From Rubrivivax albus (lineage in GTDB: Bacteria; Pseudomonadota; Gammaproteobacteria; Burkholderiales; Burkholderiaceae_C), in the NCBI RefSeq assembly GCF_004016515.1, contig NZ_SACT01000004.1:372001-436000 (forward strand): a stretch of DNA of 64,000 nucleotides. Reading direction: 5' to 3'. The position numbers were made by a program, and so were the translations under genes. Shown in pieces: positions 17,356 through 26,199 of the stretch. Every line of letters starts with the position of its first letter. Position 1 is the stretch's first letter. The notes beneath the pieces were generated by a model. It was given only the letters and a program-made list of their open reading frames with translations. It made no database searches and was not told the origin of the DNA.

Positions 17356-18039
17356 ATGACCGTACGAACCGCCCACCCCGCATCGATCCCGGCCCTGCTG
17401 CTGATGGCGGTGCTGGCCGCGCCCCTGCCGGCGCTCGCCCAGAAGTCGCTGGGCGGCGGCGGCGGCAGCGGCCCCGTCATGACCCGCGACGAACTGCGGG
17501 CCTGCCTGAAGCAGCAGGCGACGCTGGCCACCATGGTGCAGAACTACGAGCAGGAACGGGCCGACCTCGAGCGCGAGAAGGGCGAGATCCTGCAGAACAA
17601 GCAGACCCTGGATGCCGAGGCCGGCGGCGTCAAGGCCGACGTGTCCAAGATCAACGAGTTGAACGCGCGCACCGAGGCGCTGTCCAAGCGGGTCAGCGAA
17701 TGGAACGAGAACTGGCAGGCCTTCGAGAAGGCCAACCGCAGCGGCCCGATGGCCGAGCGTGAGCGCCGCCGCCTGCTGAGCGAGAAGCGCAGCATGGAGA
17801 AGGAAGAGAAGGACCTGGCCGACGAGCGCGCGGCGCTGGGTGACGCCAGTGGCGGTGCCTCGCAGGTCAACAGCAAGGTCGATGCGCTCAACGCCCGCAC
17901 GGTGGCCTGGAACGAGCGCAACAAGCGGGTCGTCAAGATGGGCGAGGACCTGACCCAGGAGCGTGACCTCTGGGCCTCGGAGTGCGGCAACCGCCGCTAC
18001 CGCGAGGACGACGAGATCGCCATCCGCAACGGCCAGTGA
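17356..18039 (+). CDS. Exported coiled-coil protein of unknown function
   Basis: 227 residues from the ATG at 17356, preceded by GAGAGGA as ribosome site. A signal peptide ends near residue 28 (PALAQ), then a Gly-rich linker, and from about residue 42 to 215 the chain is highly charged and heptad-like (NYEQERADLEREKGEILQNK and similar). Two cysteines bracket the coiled coil (ACLKQQ and SECGNRRY), possibly a disulfide. I do not recognise a family. It is 17 bases upstream of the M3 peptidase gene and may be co-transcribed with it. Periplasmic location is inferred from the leader. Confidence 0.75.
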   Translation: MTVRTAHPASIPALLLMAVLAAPLPALAQKSLGGGGGSGPVMTRDELRACLKQQATLATMVQNYEQERADLEREKGEILQNKQTLDAEAGGVKADVSKINELNARTEALSKRVSEWNENWQAFEKANRSGPMAERERRRLLSEKRSMEKEEKDLADERAALGDASGGASQVNSKVDALNARTVAWNERNKRVVKMGEDLTQERDLWASECGNRRYREDDEIAIRNGQ

Positions 18040-18056
18040 ACCGCGGGCACCCCGAG

Positions 18057-20147
18057 ATGACCACGATCCCGCACGCCGACAACCCGCTGCTGCAACCCTG
18101 GACGTCAGCGTTCGGGTTGCCCGACTTCGCTGCCATCCGGCCCGAGCACTTCGAGCCGGCCTTCCGCGCCGCCATGGACGTGCACCGGCAGGAACTGGCG
18201 GCCATCGTTGCCGATCCGGCCGCGCCCGACTTCGACAACACACTGGTGCCGTTCGACCGCAGCGGGCGTGCGCTCGGGCGCATCGCCTCGGTCTTCTACA
18301 ACCTGACCGCATCGCACACCAACCCGGCGCTGCAGGCCGTGCAGCGGGCCATGGCCGGGCCGCTGGCGGCGCATGACAACGCGATCTACCTCGATGCCGG
18401 CCTGTTCGCGCGCATCGAGGCGGTGCACGAACAGCGTGCCGCGCTGGGCCTGACCCCGGAGCAGCTTCGGCTGCTCGAGCGCGTGCACCTGGACTTCGTG
18501 CGCGCCGGTGCCCGCCTGCAGGGCGAGGCGCGTGGCCGCTACGCCAGCGTGATGGAGCAACTCGCCGCGCTGACCACGCGGTTCGCGCAGAACGTGCTGC
18601 ACGACGAGTCGAGCTGGCACCTGATGCTGGCCGACGAGTCTGACATGGCCGGCCTGCCCGGCTTCGTGCGGGCCGCTGCCCGCCAGGCGGCCGAGGACCG
18701 CGGTCTCGCGGGCCAGGCCGTGATCACGCTGTCGCGTTCGCTGATCGTGCCGTTCCTGACCTTCTCCGAGCGGCGTGACCTGCGCGAGCAGGCCTGGCGC
18801 GCGTGGACCAGCCGCGGCGAACACGCCGGCGAGCACGACAACCGTGAGGCGGCGCGCGACATCCTGCGCCTGCGCGGCGAGCAGGCTCGTCTGCACGGGC
18901 ACGCCAGCTACGCCGACTACGCGCTGGCCGACACCATGGCGGGCACGCGCACCAACGTGCAGCAGCTGCTCGACCAGGTCTGGCCGCGCGCCCTGGCCGC
19001 GGTGCAGCGCGAGCGCGCCGCGCTGCGCGAAGCCATGGACGCGGCGGGTGTTGACCCGGCCCAGGCCATCGAGGCCTGGGACTGGCGCTACTGGGCGGAG
19101 AAGGTGCGCCAGGACAGGTACGCGATCGACGACGCCGAGATCAAGCCCTACTTCCCGCTGCCGGCCATGGTGCAGGCCGCGTTCGACTGCGCCGGCCGCC
19201 TGTTCGGCCTGCAGTTCGTCGAGCGGGCCGACCTGCCGGTCTACCACCCCGACGTGAAGGCCTACGAGGTGCGCAATGCCGACGGCAGCGCCGTCGGCGT
19301 GTTCCTGCAGGACAACTTCGCGCGGCCCAGCAAGCGCAGCGGCGCCTGGATGAGCAGCCTGCGCTGGCAGAGCCGAAATGGCGTGGGCGGCGCGGCCGAG
19401 CTGCCGGTGATCCTGAACAACAACAACTTTGCCAAGGGCTCGCCCGGGGAGCCGACGCTGCTGTCGGCCGACGATGCACGCACGCTGTTCCACGAGTTCG
19501 GGCATGGCCTGCACGGTCTGCTGTCGAACGTGCACTTCGAGCGCCTGTCGGGCACCCAGGTGCTGCGCGACTTCGTCGAACTGCCGTCGCAGATCTTCGA
19601 GCACTGGATCACCGAGCCGGAGGTGCTCAAGCGCCATGCGCGCCACTGGCAGACCGGCGAGCCCATCCCCGACGAACTGATCGAACGCCTGCAGGCGGCG
19701 CGCCGCTTCAACCAGGGCTACGAGACCGTGCGCTACACCGGCAGCGCCATCGTCGACATGGCCGTGCACGCGCGCACCGAGGCCGAACCGCCGGCCGACC
19801 TGTGCGCCTTCGAGGCTGAGTTGCTGGCCAGCCTAGGGCACCCGCCGCCGGTGGGCATCAACCACCGGCTGGTGCACTTCCAGCACCTGTTCTCCGGCTC
19901 GGGGTACGCGGCCGGCTACTACGTCTACCTGTGGGCCGAGGTGCTGGACGCCGACGGCTACGACGCCTTCGTCGAGGCCGGCAGCCCGTTCGACCCGGGC
20001 GTGGCGGCGGCGCTGCGGCAGCACATCTATGCCGCCGGCAACAGCGTCGAACCGGGCGCGGCCTACGCCGCCTTCCGCGGTCGCGGACCGTCGGTCCGGC
20101 CGCTGCTGGAAAAGCGCGGCCTGCTGGAGGCGGGCGAGCCGGTCTGA
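18057..20147 (+). CDS. M3 family oligopeptidase (PrlC/Dcp-like)
   Basis: 696 residues, a usual length for the family. These zinc metallopeptidases degrade short peptides in the cytoplasm. The zinc motif HEFGH is at residues 479-483 with a downstream acidic helix RDFVELPSQIFEHW carrying the third ligand. Family landmarks also include NPLLQPW near the start, KPYFPLPAMVQAAFDCAGRLFGL, and the C-terminal FSGSGYAAGYYVYLWAEVLDADGYDAF. No signal peptide is seen. It converges on the histidine kinase gene with one base between the stop codons. Oligopeptidase A and dipeptidyl carboxypeptidase are alternatives I cannot separate. Confidence 0.92.
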   Translation: MTTIPHADNPLLQPWTSAFGLPDFAAIRPEHFEPAFRAAMDVHRQELAAIVADPAAPDFDNTLVPFDRSGRALGRIASVFYNLTASHTNPALQAVQRAMAGPLAAHDNAIYLDAGLFARIEAVHEQRAALGLTPEQLRLLERVHLDFVRAGARLQGEARGRYASVMEQLAALTTRFAQNVLHDESSWHLMLADESDMAGLPGFVRAAARQAAEDRGLAGQAVITLSRSLIVPFLTFSERRDLREQAWRAWTSRGEHAGEHDNREAARDILRLRGEQARLHGHASYADYALADTMAGTRTNVQQLLDQVWPRALAAVQRERAALREAMDAAGVDPAQAIEAWDWRYWAEKVRQDRYAIDDAEIKPYFPLPAMVQAAFDCAGRLFGLQFVERADLPVYHPDVKAYEVRNADGSAVGVFLQDNFARPSKRSGAWMSSLRWQSRNGVGGAAELPVILNNNNFAKGSPGEPTLLSADDARTLFHEFGHGLHGLLSNVHFERLSGTQVLRDFVELPSQIFEHWITEPEVLKRHARHWQTGEPIPDELIERLQAARRFNQGYETVRYTGSAIVDMAVHARTEAEPPADLCAFEAELLASLGHPPPVGINHRLVHFQHLFSGSGYAAGYYVYLWAEVLDADGYDAFVEAGSPFDPGVAAALRQHIYAAGNSVEPGAAYAAFRGRGPSVRPLLEKRGLLEAGEPV

Positions 20148-20148
20148 G

Positions 20149-22782
20149 TCAGGCCGGCCCGCCTGGCGGCGCCGACGCTTCGTTCGCGGTCATCGCGGGC
20201 GCTGCGCTTGCCAGCGACAGCGGCAGCCGCAGCGTGAAGGTCGTGCCTTCGCCCGGCGTGCTGTGCACCTGGATGCTGCCGCCCAGGCGGCCAACCAGCG
20301 CCTTGACGATCGTCAATCCGATGCCGGTGCCCTTGATGCCCTCGCGCTCCACGCCCAGGCGGTTGAAGGGCTCGTAGAGGTGGCGCAACTGGGCGTCGCT
20401 CATGCCGCGCCCGGTGTCGGCCACCGTCAGCACCGCCAGCCCGCCATCGGCATGGGCCCGCACGACCACCCGGCCCTGCGGCCGGTTGTACTTGATCGCA
20501 TTGCCGATCAGGTTGATCAGCACCTGCCGAAGGCGTGTGGCATCGCTCCACAGGCGCAGCGGCGGCGTGTCGCAGTCGATCGCGACGCCGTGTTCCACGC
20601 GCAGCGGCTCCAGCAGCGGCAGTGTCTCCGCCAGCAGCGCGCGCAGATCGACGTCGGCCACCGCCACGCGCAGGTCGCCGGCCTCCAGGCCCGCGAGGTC
20701 GAGCACATCGTTGATGAGCGACAGCAGGTGCTGGCCCGCCGCCTCCACGTGCTGCAGCCATTCGCGCGCGGTGGCGTCGGGGCCCCGTGCCAGCAGCAGT
20801 TGCGTGAAGCCGAGCACCGCGTTCAGCGGCGTGCGCAACTCGTGGCTCATGCGGGCCAGGAAGCGGCTCTTCTCGGCATTGGCCTGTTCGGCGGCCTCGC
20901 GATCGCGCCGTTCGGCCTCGGCGCGACGGTCGGCGGTGACATCCCAGTTGACGCCGATGCGGCGTGCCGGGGCACCCGTGCCGTCCTCGACCGTGGACGA
21001 CCGAGAGGCCAGCCAGTGCACGCTGCCGTCGGGCCAGACGACCCGGAAGGCGTGCTCGATGATGGTCCCGGGCGCACTGGCAGCGGCAATCTGGCGGCGT
21101 GTCGACGCCCGGTCGTCCGGGTGAACGATGTCCAGCATCTCCTGGGCGTCGGGCACACCCGGGCGCGGATCGCGCCCCCGCAGCCGCCACATCTGTACGT
21201 CCCACTGCGCCTGGCCGGTGCGCAGGTCGAGCTCCCAGGTGCCGATGCCCGCGCCCCGCGCCGCCAGCGCCGCGCGTTCGTGCGCATGGCGCAGGGCCTC
21301 GTCGGCCTGGCGGCGGTCGGTGACGTCGATCGCGATGCCGAACATCGTCGGCGGCTCGGTGTCCGCTTCCAGCATCGAGTGCGTCAGCAGGTGCCGCACC
21401 TGCCCGTCGCGCCGGACGATGCGCAGTTCGGACTGCACGTTGGGCGTGCGGCCGCTCAGCCAGTCGTGGAAGCGCTGGCGGATCGTCGCCCGCTCGTCCG
21501 GGTGCACGAAGGTCTCGCGCCATTCCTTCAGCGTGGGCACCTCGTCTTCCGCGCCCAGGCCGTGCAGGGCGCGCATCTGGTCGCTCCAGAACGCCCGCTC
21601 GGCGTGGCCTTCGCGTGCCCAGTAGCCGATGCCCGCGGTGCGGGCGGCAAGGTCGAAGCGCGCCCGCAGGCCGCGCGCACGGGCGTCCTGCGCCCGCTGT
21701 GCCGTGATGTCCAGCGCCACCGACAGGATGGCCACCGGCTGGTCGCCATCGCCCAGTTCGGCCACGCCGCGCATCAGCAGTTGCCGGTAGCGGCCCTGGG
21801 CGTCGGCCACGCGAAGTTCGACGTCCACCGGTTGCCCCGTCTGCAGCACGCGGTCGCTGGCCTCGCGCGCCACGGCAAGGTCCTCCGGGTGCATGTGCGC
21901 CGCCACCTGCTCGGCCGGGATGCCGTCCGGGTGTGCCGGCAGACCCAGGAAGTGCAGGCCGGCAGGGTTGAAGTGGTAGCGGCCTTGCCGAAGGTCATGG
22001 CGGACGAGGATCAGGCCGGCCAGGTCGGCCGCCAGGGTGATCTGCGACCGTGCCTCGGCGTTTTCGCGGGCCAGCGCCACCGCGTCGGTGTCGTCGACGA
22101 TGATGCCGGTGATCTGGCCGTCCTCGGGGCTCTTGGGTACGTGCCAGTACGAATGCAGGTGCGCCAGGCTGCCATCCGGCCGGCGCACGCGATAGCGGTG
22201 GTCGTGCATGCCGGGCTGTGCATTCGACGACTCGTAGCGCTGCACCAGCCCGGCCCGGTCCTCGTCGACGATGCGGGCTGTGGCCTCGCCCAGGTCCAGC
22301 GCGCCGGCCGACTGGGGGACGCCCCAGAAGCCGAATACCTGCGGGTCCCACGCCCCACGTTGGCTGCTCGTGTCGCGCGACCAGATGCCGATGCGGCCGA
22401 CGTGGCGGATCAGGTCCAGCGCCACCGCGTCGTGGGTCCGCGCCTGCCGCGCTTGCACTTCCGCCGTGGCGTCCTCGAGCACCAGGCGCCGCCCGGGGCC
22501 GCCACCTTCGGCGGCGCGCACGCGCACCCATCGTCGCGCATCCAGCGCCACGGGCGCGTCGGCATCGGTCGCGGGCAGCAGGTGTCCCGGCCAGGCCGCA
22601 CCAAGCTCGCCCAGCGCGCCGAGCCAGGATCGGGCGGTGGCGTTGGCCCAGGTCACCGCCGGCTGGCCGTCGAGCACCACCACCGCCAAGGGCAGTGCGT
22701 CGAGCCAGGCCGCCGCCTCGGGCGTGGGCTCGGCAGGCGATGAGGGCGACGTCGCGGGCACGATGACCGCAGTATGGGGCAC
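20149..22782 (-). CDS. Multi-PAS sensor histidine kinase, soluble
   Basis: 877 residues without membrane segments, hence a cytoplasmic sensor. From the N-terminus come about five PAS-type modules (roughly 25-110, 125-245, 250-375, 385-510 and 515-640), several with PAC-like ends such as VRRPDGSLAHLHSYW, VVWPDGSVHWLASRSS and GIAIDVTDRRQADEAL. The HisKA box is FLARMSHELRTPLNAVLGF with phospho-acceptor His647; the catalytic domain has NLIGNAIKYN, DTGRGMSD and GTGIGLTIVKALV. There is no receiver domain and no neighbouring response-regulator gene, so its partner is unknown. Signal is not evident from sequence. Confidence 0.92.
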   Translation of the reverse strand: MPHTAVIVPATSPSSPAEPTPEAAAWLDALPLAVVVLDGQPAVTWANATARSWLGALGELGAAWPGHLLPATDADAPVALDARRWVRVRAAEGGGPGRRLVLEDATAEVQARQARTHDAVALDLIRHVGRIGIWSRDTSSQRGAWDPQVFGFWGVPQSAGALDLGEATARIVDEDRAGLVQRYESSNAQPGMHDHRYRVRRPDGSLAHLHSYWHVPKSPEDGQITGIIVDDTDAVALARENAEARSQITLAADLAGLILVRHDLRQGRYHFNPAGLHFLGLPAHPDGIPAEQVAAHMHPEDLAVAREASDRVLQTGQPVDVELRVADAQGRYRQLLMRGVAELGDGDQPVAILSVALDITAQRAQDARARGLRARFDLAARTAGIGYWAREGHAERAFWSDQMRALHGLGAEDEVPTLKEWRETFVHPDERATIRQRFHDWLSGRTPNVQSELRIVRRDGQVRHLLTHSMLEADTEPPTMFGIAIDVTDRRQADEALRHAHERAALAARGAGIGTWELDLRTGQAQWDVQMWRLRGRDPRPGVPDAQEMLDIVHPDDRASTRRQIAAASAPGTIIEHAFRVVWPDGSVHWLASRSSTVEDGTGAPARRIGVNWDVTADRRAEAERRDREAAEQANAEKSRFLARMSHELRTPLNAVLGFTQLLLARGPDATAREWLQHVEAAGQHLLSLINDVLDLAGLEAGDLRVAVADVDLRALLAETLPLLEPLRVEHGVAIDCDTPPLRLWSDATRLRQVLINLIGNAIKYNRPQGRVVVRAHADGGLAVLTVADTGRGMSDAQLRHLYEPFNRLGVEREGIKGTGIGLTIVKALVGRLGGSIQVHSTPGEGTTFTLRLPLSLASAAPAMTANEASAPPGGPA

Positions 22783-22832
22783 GGTGAAGGCACCCTCACA
22801 ATCGTCGCCTCCGTACCACGCACCTGCAGCCG

Positions 22833-24653
22833 ATGAACCCGCCCGAGACCGACAGTGAGCCTGGCCGCGAGGCGCTCATCCCGCTGCTCAGCCCGGTGGC
22901 CGGTGCCGTCGTGCAGATGATCGTCGCCCCGAGCCAGGCGGTCGGGCCTGGTCAGACCCTGCTGGTGCTGGAGTCGATGAAGATGGAGGTGCCGGTGCCG
23001 GCTCCCGGGCCGGGCCGGGTCCGGACCTGGACGGTGCAGGTCGGCGACGCGGTGTCCGAAGGCGAGCCGCTCGGCACCTGGTCACCCGCAGCGGCCGCGC
23101 AGGCCGACCCGGCGGGACTGGCCGCGCCGGTGCCCCAGCCGCCAGCCCACCCCGGCCTGGCGCGATGGCGGGCACGTCGCGCGCTGCTGGACGACGCCGC
23201 CCGACCCGACGCCGTGGCGCGCCGGCATGGCGCCGGGCGACGCACCGCGCGTGAGAACGTCGCCGCCCTGCTGGACGACGGCAGCTTCACCGAGTACGGC
23301 GGCTTTGCCGTCGCCGCGCAGCGCAGCCGGCGCGCCGAGGCCGAGCTGCAGCGCCAGACCCCGGCCGACGGCCTGGTGGCCGGTACGGGCACGGTGGCCG
23401 GCCGGCCGGTGACAGTGCTGGCCTACGACTACACCGTGCTGGCCGGCACCCAGGGCGTGTTCAACCACCGCAAGGCCGACCGCCTGCTGGCGCTGGCCCG
23501 CCGGCACCGCTGGCCGGTGGTGCTGTTGGCCGAGGGCGGTGGCGGCAGGCCGGGTGACGTCGACTGGCTGGGCGTGGCCGGGCTGGACTGCACCACCTTC
23601 GCGCAGTTTGCGGCGTTGCGCGGCGTGGTCCCGACGATCGGCATCGCCGCGGGCTACTGCTTTGCCGGCAACGCTGCGCTGCTGGGCTGCTGTGACCTGG
23701 TGCTGGCCACCGAGGGCAGCAGCATCGGCATGGGAGGGCCGGCGATGATCGAAGGCGGGGGCCTGGGCCGGGTGGCGCCGCAGGACGTGGGCCCGGTGGC
23801 GGTGCTCGCCGCCGCGGGTGCGGTGGACCTCGTGCTGCCCGACGAGGCCGCGGCCACCGCCATGGCGCGAACGCTGCTGGGCCTGCTCACCGGCACGCCG
23901 GCACCGGCCGCCCCGGCCGGCGGCCCGGCCGACGCGCTGCGTGCGCTCGTGCCCGAGCGTCGCAACGCGGCCTACGACATCCATACCGTGCTGCGCACCG
24001 TGTTCGATGCCGGGACCCTGGTGGAACTGCGGGCCGAGGACGGGCGCGCACTCGTCACGGCGCTGGCGCGGCTGGACGGCCGGCCGGTGGCCGTGGCGGC
24101 CAGCCAGGTGCAGCATGGCGCCGGCGCGCTGGACGCCGCCGCCTGCCGCAAGTGGGTGGCGCTGATGGCGCTGGCCGACCGCCGTGGCCTGCCCCTGGTG
24201 ACCCTGGTGGACACGCCGGGCTTCATGGTCGGCCCGGCCTCGGAGGCCACCGGCATGCTGCGCCACGCCGGCGAGGTCTTCACCACCGCGGCGGCGCTGC
24301 GCGTGCCGATGGCCAGCGTCGTGCTGCGGCGGGGCTTCGGCCTCGGGGCGATGGCGCTCACGGGCGGGCACTTCCACGCCCCGGTGGCCACCTGCGCCTG
24401 GCCCAGCGGCGAGTTCGGCCCCATGGGCCTGGAAGGCGGTGTGCGCCTGGGCTTCCGCAAGGAACTGGACGCCGCCCAGGCCAGCGGCGGCGACGCAGCC
24501 CGCGAGGCGCTCTACCAGCGCCTGCTGGACGAGGCGGTGGCGCGCGGCGACGCGCTGAACATGGCGGCGCACCTGGAGATCGACGACGTCATCGACCCGG
24601 CCGACACGCGCGCATGGCTGTGCCGCGTGCTCGCGTCCGCCGGCTCGCGGTGA
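22833..24653 (+). CDS. Fused biotinyl-domain / acyl-CoA carboxylase carboxyltransferase
   Basis: 606 residues. Residues about 12-85 form a biotin-attachment domain with ESMKMEV (Lys50 as the biotinylation site). The rest is an acyl-CoA carboxyltransferase beta-chain-like domain: GAGRRTARENVAALLDDGSFTEYG, then AYDYTVLAGTQGVFNHRKADRLL, a first oxyanion-type segment around PTIGIAAGYCFAGNAALLG, and a second half with TLVDTPGFMVGP and AVATCAWPSGEFGPMGLEGG. Such subunits carboxylate acyl-CoA esters using biotin loaded by a separate biotin carboxylase, which is not encoded here. Having the biotinyl domain at the N-terminus of the carboxyltransferase is uncommon. Substrate unknown. Confidence 0.85.
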   Translation: MNPPETDSEPGREALIPLLSPVAGAVVQMIVAPSQAVGPGQTLLVLESMKMEVPVPAPGPGRVRTWTVQVGDAVSEGEPLGTWSPAAAAQADPAGLAAPVPQPPAHPGLARWRARRALLDDAARPDAVARRHGAGRRTARENVAALLDDGSFTEYGGFAVAAQRSRRAEAELQRQTPADGLVAGTGTVAGRPVTVLAYDYTVLAGTQGVFNHRKADRLLALARRHRWPVVLLAEGGGGRPGDVDWLGVAGLDCTTFAQFAALRGVVPTIGIAAGYCFAGNAALLGCCDLVLATEGSSIGMGGPAMIEGGGLGRVAPQDVGPVAVLAAAGAVDLVLPDEAAATAMARTLLGLLTGTPAPAAPAGGPADALRALVPERRNAAYDIHTVLRTVFDAGTLVELRAEDGRALVTALARLDGRPVAVAASQVQHGAGALDAAACRKWVALMALADRRGLPLVTLVDTPGFMVGPASEATGMLRHAGEVFTTAAALRVPMASVVLRRGFGLGAMALTGGHFHAPVATCAWPSGEFGPMGLEGGVRLGFRKELDAAQASGGDAAREALYQRLLDEAVARGDALNMAAHLEIDDVIDPADTRAWLCRVLASAGSR

Positions 24654-24669
24654 GCCACAATCCGGCGCC

Positions 24670-25113
24670 ATGGACAGCTTCGACGTCGACCAGTTCAGCC
24701 CCGAGCAGCGTGCGCTGCTGGAGATCTCGCTGCCCAGCGCGCTGGAGATCGCGCGGCTGCGCCTGGGCACGCTGGTGGACATCCGCCAGGGCTTCGAGAT
24801 CCAGATGAAGGGCGCCATCCCCGAGGCGGTGCACATCCCGATGTTCGAGGTCAAGCGCCTGCTGGGCGACAAGCTGACCGAGGACGAGCAGGAGATCCTG
24901 GACACCGGCAAGCCCAGCGACATCGACATCAAGGGGCTGCTGACCACGATCAACCGCCTGCATCACGCGCACGACCACCTGCTGCTGCTGACCTGCAACA
25001 GCGGCCGGCGCAGCCTGTACCTGGCCGACATGCTGCGCTCGCTGGGCTACCCGAAGGCGCTGTCGGTGGCCGGCGGCTTCATCGCCTGGAAGAAGCTCCA
25101 GGCCGGCGCCTGA
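24670..25113 (+). CDS. Rhodanese-domain protein
   Basis: 147 residues; single rhodanese domain. The LVDIRQGFEIQMKGAIPEAVHIPMFEV segment (about residues 35-61) is the typical first half, and the active loop CNSGRRS places the catalytic cysteine at 109, followed by ADMLRSLGYPKALSVAGGFIAWKKL. These proteins carry persulfide sulfur on cysteine. It lies 16 bases after the carboxyltransferase gene, likely in one transcript, and converges on mltB with 12 bases between. The acceptor is unknown. Confidence 0.88.
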   Translation: MDSFDVDQFSPEQRALLEISLPSALEIARLRLGTLVDIRQGFEIQMKGAIPEAVHIPMFEVKRLLGDKLTEDEQEILDTGKPSDIDIKGLLTTINRLHHAHDHLLLLTCNSGRRSLYLADMLRSLGYPKALSVAGGFIAWKKLQAGA

Positions 25114-25125
25114 CCGGCGGCCACG

Positions 25126-26163
25126 CTAGCGTGCGGCCTTGACGGCTGCGCCCAGGTCCAGCACGGCCCGCGCGTAGTAGCTCGAGCGGTTGTAGCGCGT
25201 CAGCACGAAGAAGTTCACCGTGCCGGCGACGAAGCTCGGCGGCGCGCCGCCGTTGTCCACGCTGACAAGCGCCATCAGGCCGTCGTGCGCCTGGCCCGCG
25301 GGCGACAGCACGGCGCCGGCGGCGGTGAACGCGGCGGCATCGAAGCTGGGCACGATGTCGGGCGCCAGCAGCTTCGCGCGCTGCGCCGCGTCGTCCGGCG
25401 GTGTCACGTCGAAGGTCGCCGGCATGCCCGACCGCCAGCCATGCTGGGCCAGGAAGTGGGCGATGCTGCCGATCGCGTCTTCGGCGCTGGCCGTGAGGTC
25501 GATGTGGCCGTCGCCATCGAAGTCCACCGCGTAGCGGTTGATGCTGCCGGGCATGAACTGCGGCAGGCCGATGGCGCCGGCGAAGCTGCCGGTCAGCGAA
25601 GCCGGGCCGACGTCCTCGTGCCGGGCCAGCAGCAGCAGCTGCTCCAGCTCGTCGCGGAAGTAGGCGCTGCGGTCGCTGCGGCCGGTGGGAAAGTCGAAGG
25701 CCAGCGTGGCCAGCACGTCCAGCGCGCGGTAGCGGCCCATCACGCGGCCGTAGAAGGTCTCCACGCCGACGATGCCGACAATCACCTCGGCCGGCACGCC
25801 GTAGCGCGCCTCGGCGCGCGCCAGCGCCTCGGCGTGGGCCTGCCAGAAGGCCGCGCCGGCAGCGATGCGCTGGGGCTCGACGAAGCGGTCGCGGTAGGCA
25901 GCCCAGTTCTTCGGCTGGCCGGGCGGCGCTGGCATCATCAGCCGCTGCGCCATGGGCTGCAACTTCGCGCCGCGCAGCTGCAGCAGCACCCAGCGCGCAT
26001 CCCAGCCGTGGCGGGCGGCCATCTCATCGGCGAATGCACGCACCTCGGGGCGGGTGTCGTAGGCGGGGGCGGGCGGCGGCTTCTTGGCGGTGGCCGGGGT
26101 GGTGCAGGCCGCCAGCAGCAGGCCCAGGGCGACGGAAACGATCAGGGCGATGCGCATCGGCAT
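25126..26163 (-). CDS. mltB: Lytic murein transglycosylase B, lipoprotein
   Basis: 345 residues. MltB cleaves the MurNAc-GlcNAc bond of peptidoglycan with formation of anhydro-muramic acid. A lipobox LLLAAC puts the lipidated cysteine at 20, consistent with outer-membrane anchoring. The catalytic glutamate is Glu135 in GIVGVETFYG, and the family motifs ALDVLATLAFDFP, RDELEQLLLLAR, GAIGLPQFMPGSI and GDGHIDL follow in order. Single gene convergent with the rhodanese gene. The 36 bases after its start separate it from the ligB stop, so transcription from the upstream dioxygenase genes is possible. Confidence 0.93.
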   Translation of the reverse strand: MPMRIALIVSVALGLLLAACTTPATAKKPPPAPAYDTRPEVRAFADEMAARHGWDARWVLLQLRGAKLQPMAQRLMMPAPPGQPKNWAAYRDRFVEPQRIAAGAAFWQAHAEALARAEARYGVPAEVIVGIVGVETFYGRVMGRYRALDVLATLAFDFPTGRSDRSAYFRDELEQLLLLARHEDVGPASLTGSFAGAIGLPQFMPGSINRYAVDFDGDGHIDLTASAEDAIGSIAHFLAQHGWRSGMPATFDVTPPDDAAQRAKLLAPDIVPSFDAAAFTAAGAVLSPAGQAHDGLMALVSVDNGGAPPSFVAGTVNFFVLTRYNRSSYYARAVLDLGAAVKAAR

Positions 26164-26199
26164 CGCCCGATCATAGGAGCGCCGGCGCGCGGTTCGGGT

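Noticed and set aside
14383-18312. Apparent extended fusion protein upstream of the S9 peptidase (1309 codons)
   Set aside because: The part before 16527 runs antisense to, or out of frame with, yaeQ, the coiled-coil protein and the M3 peptidase, and the leader peptide begins at 16527.
20029-22743. Plus-strand open frame of about 900 codons
   Set aside because: It is a shadow of the histidine kinase, with no recognisable protein motif.
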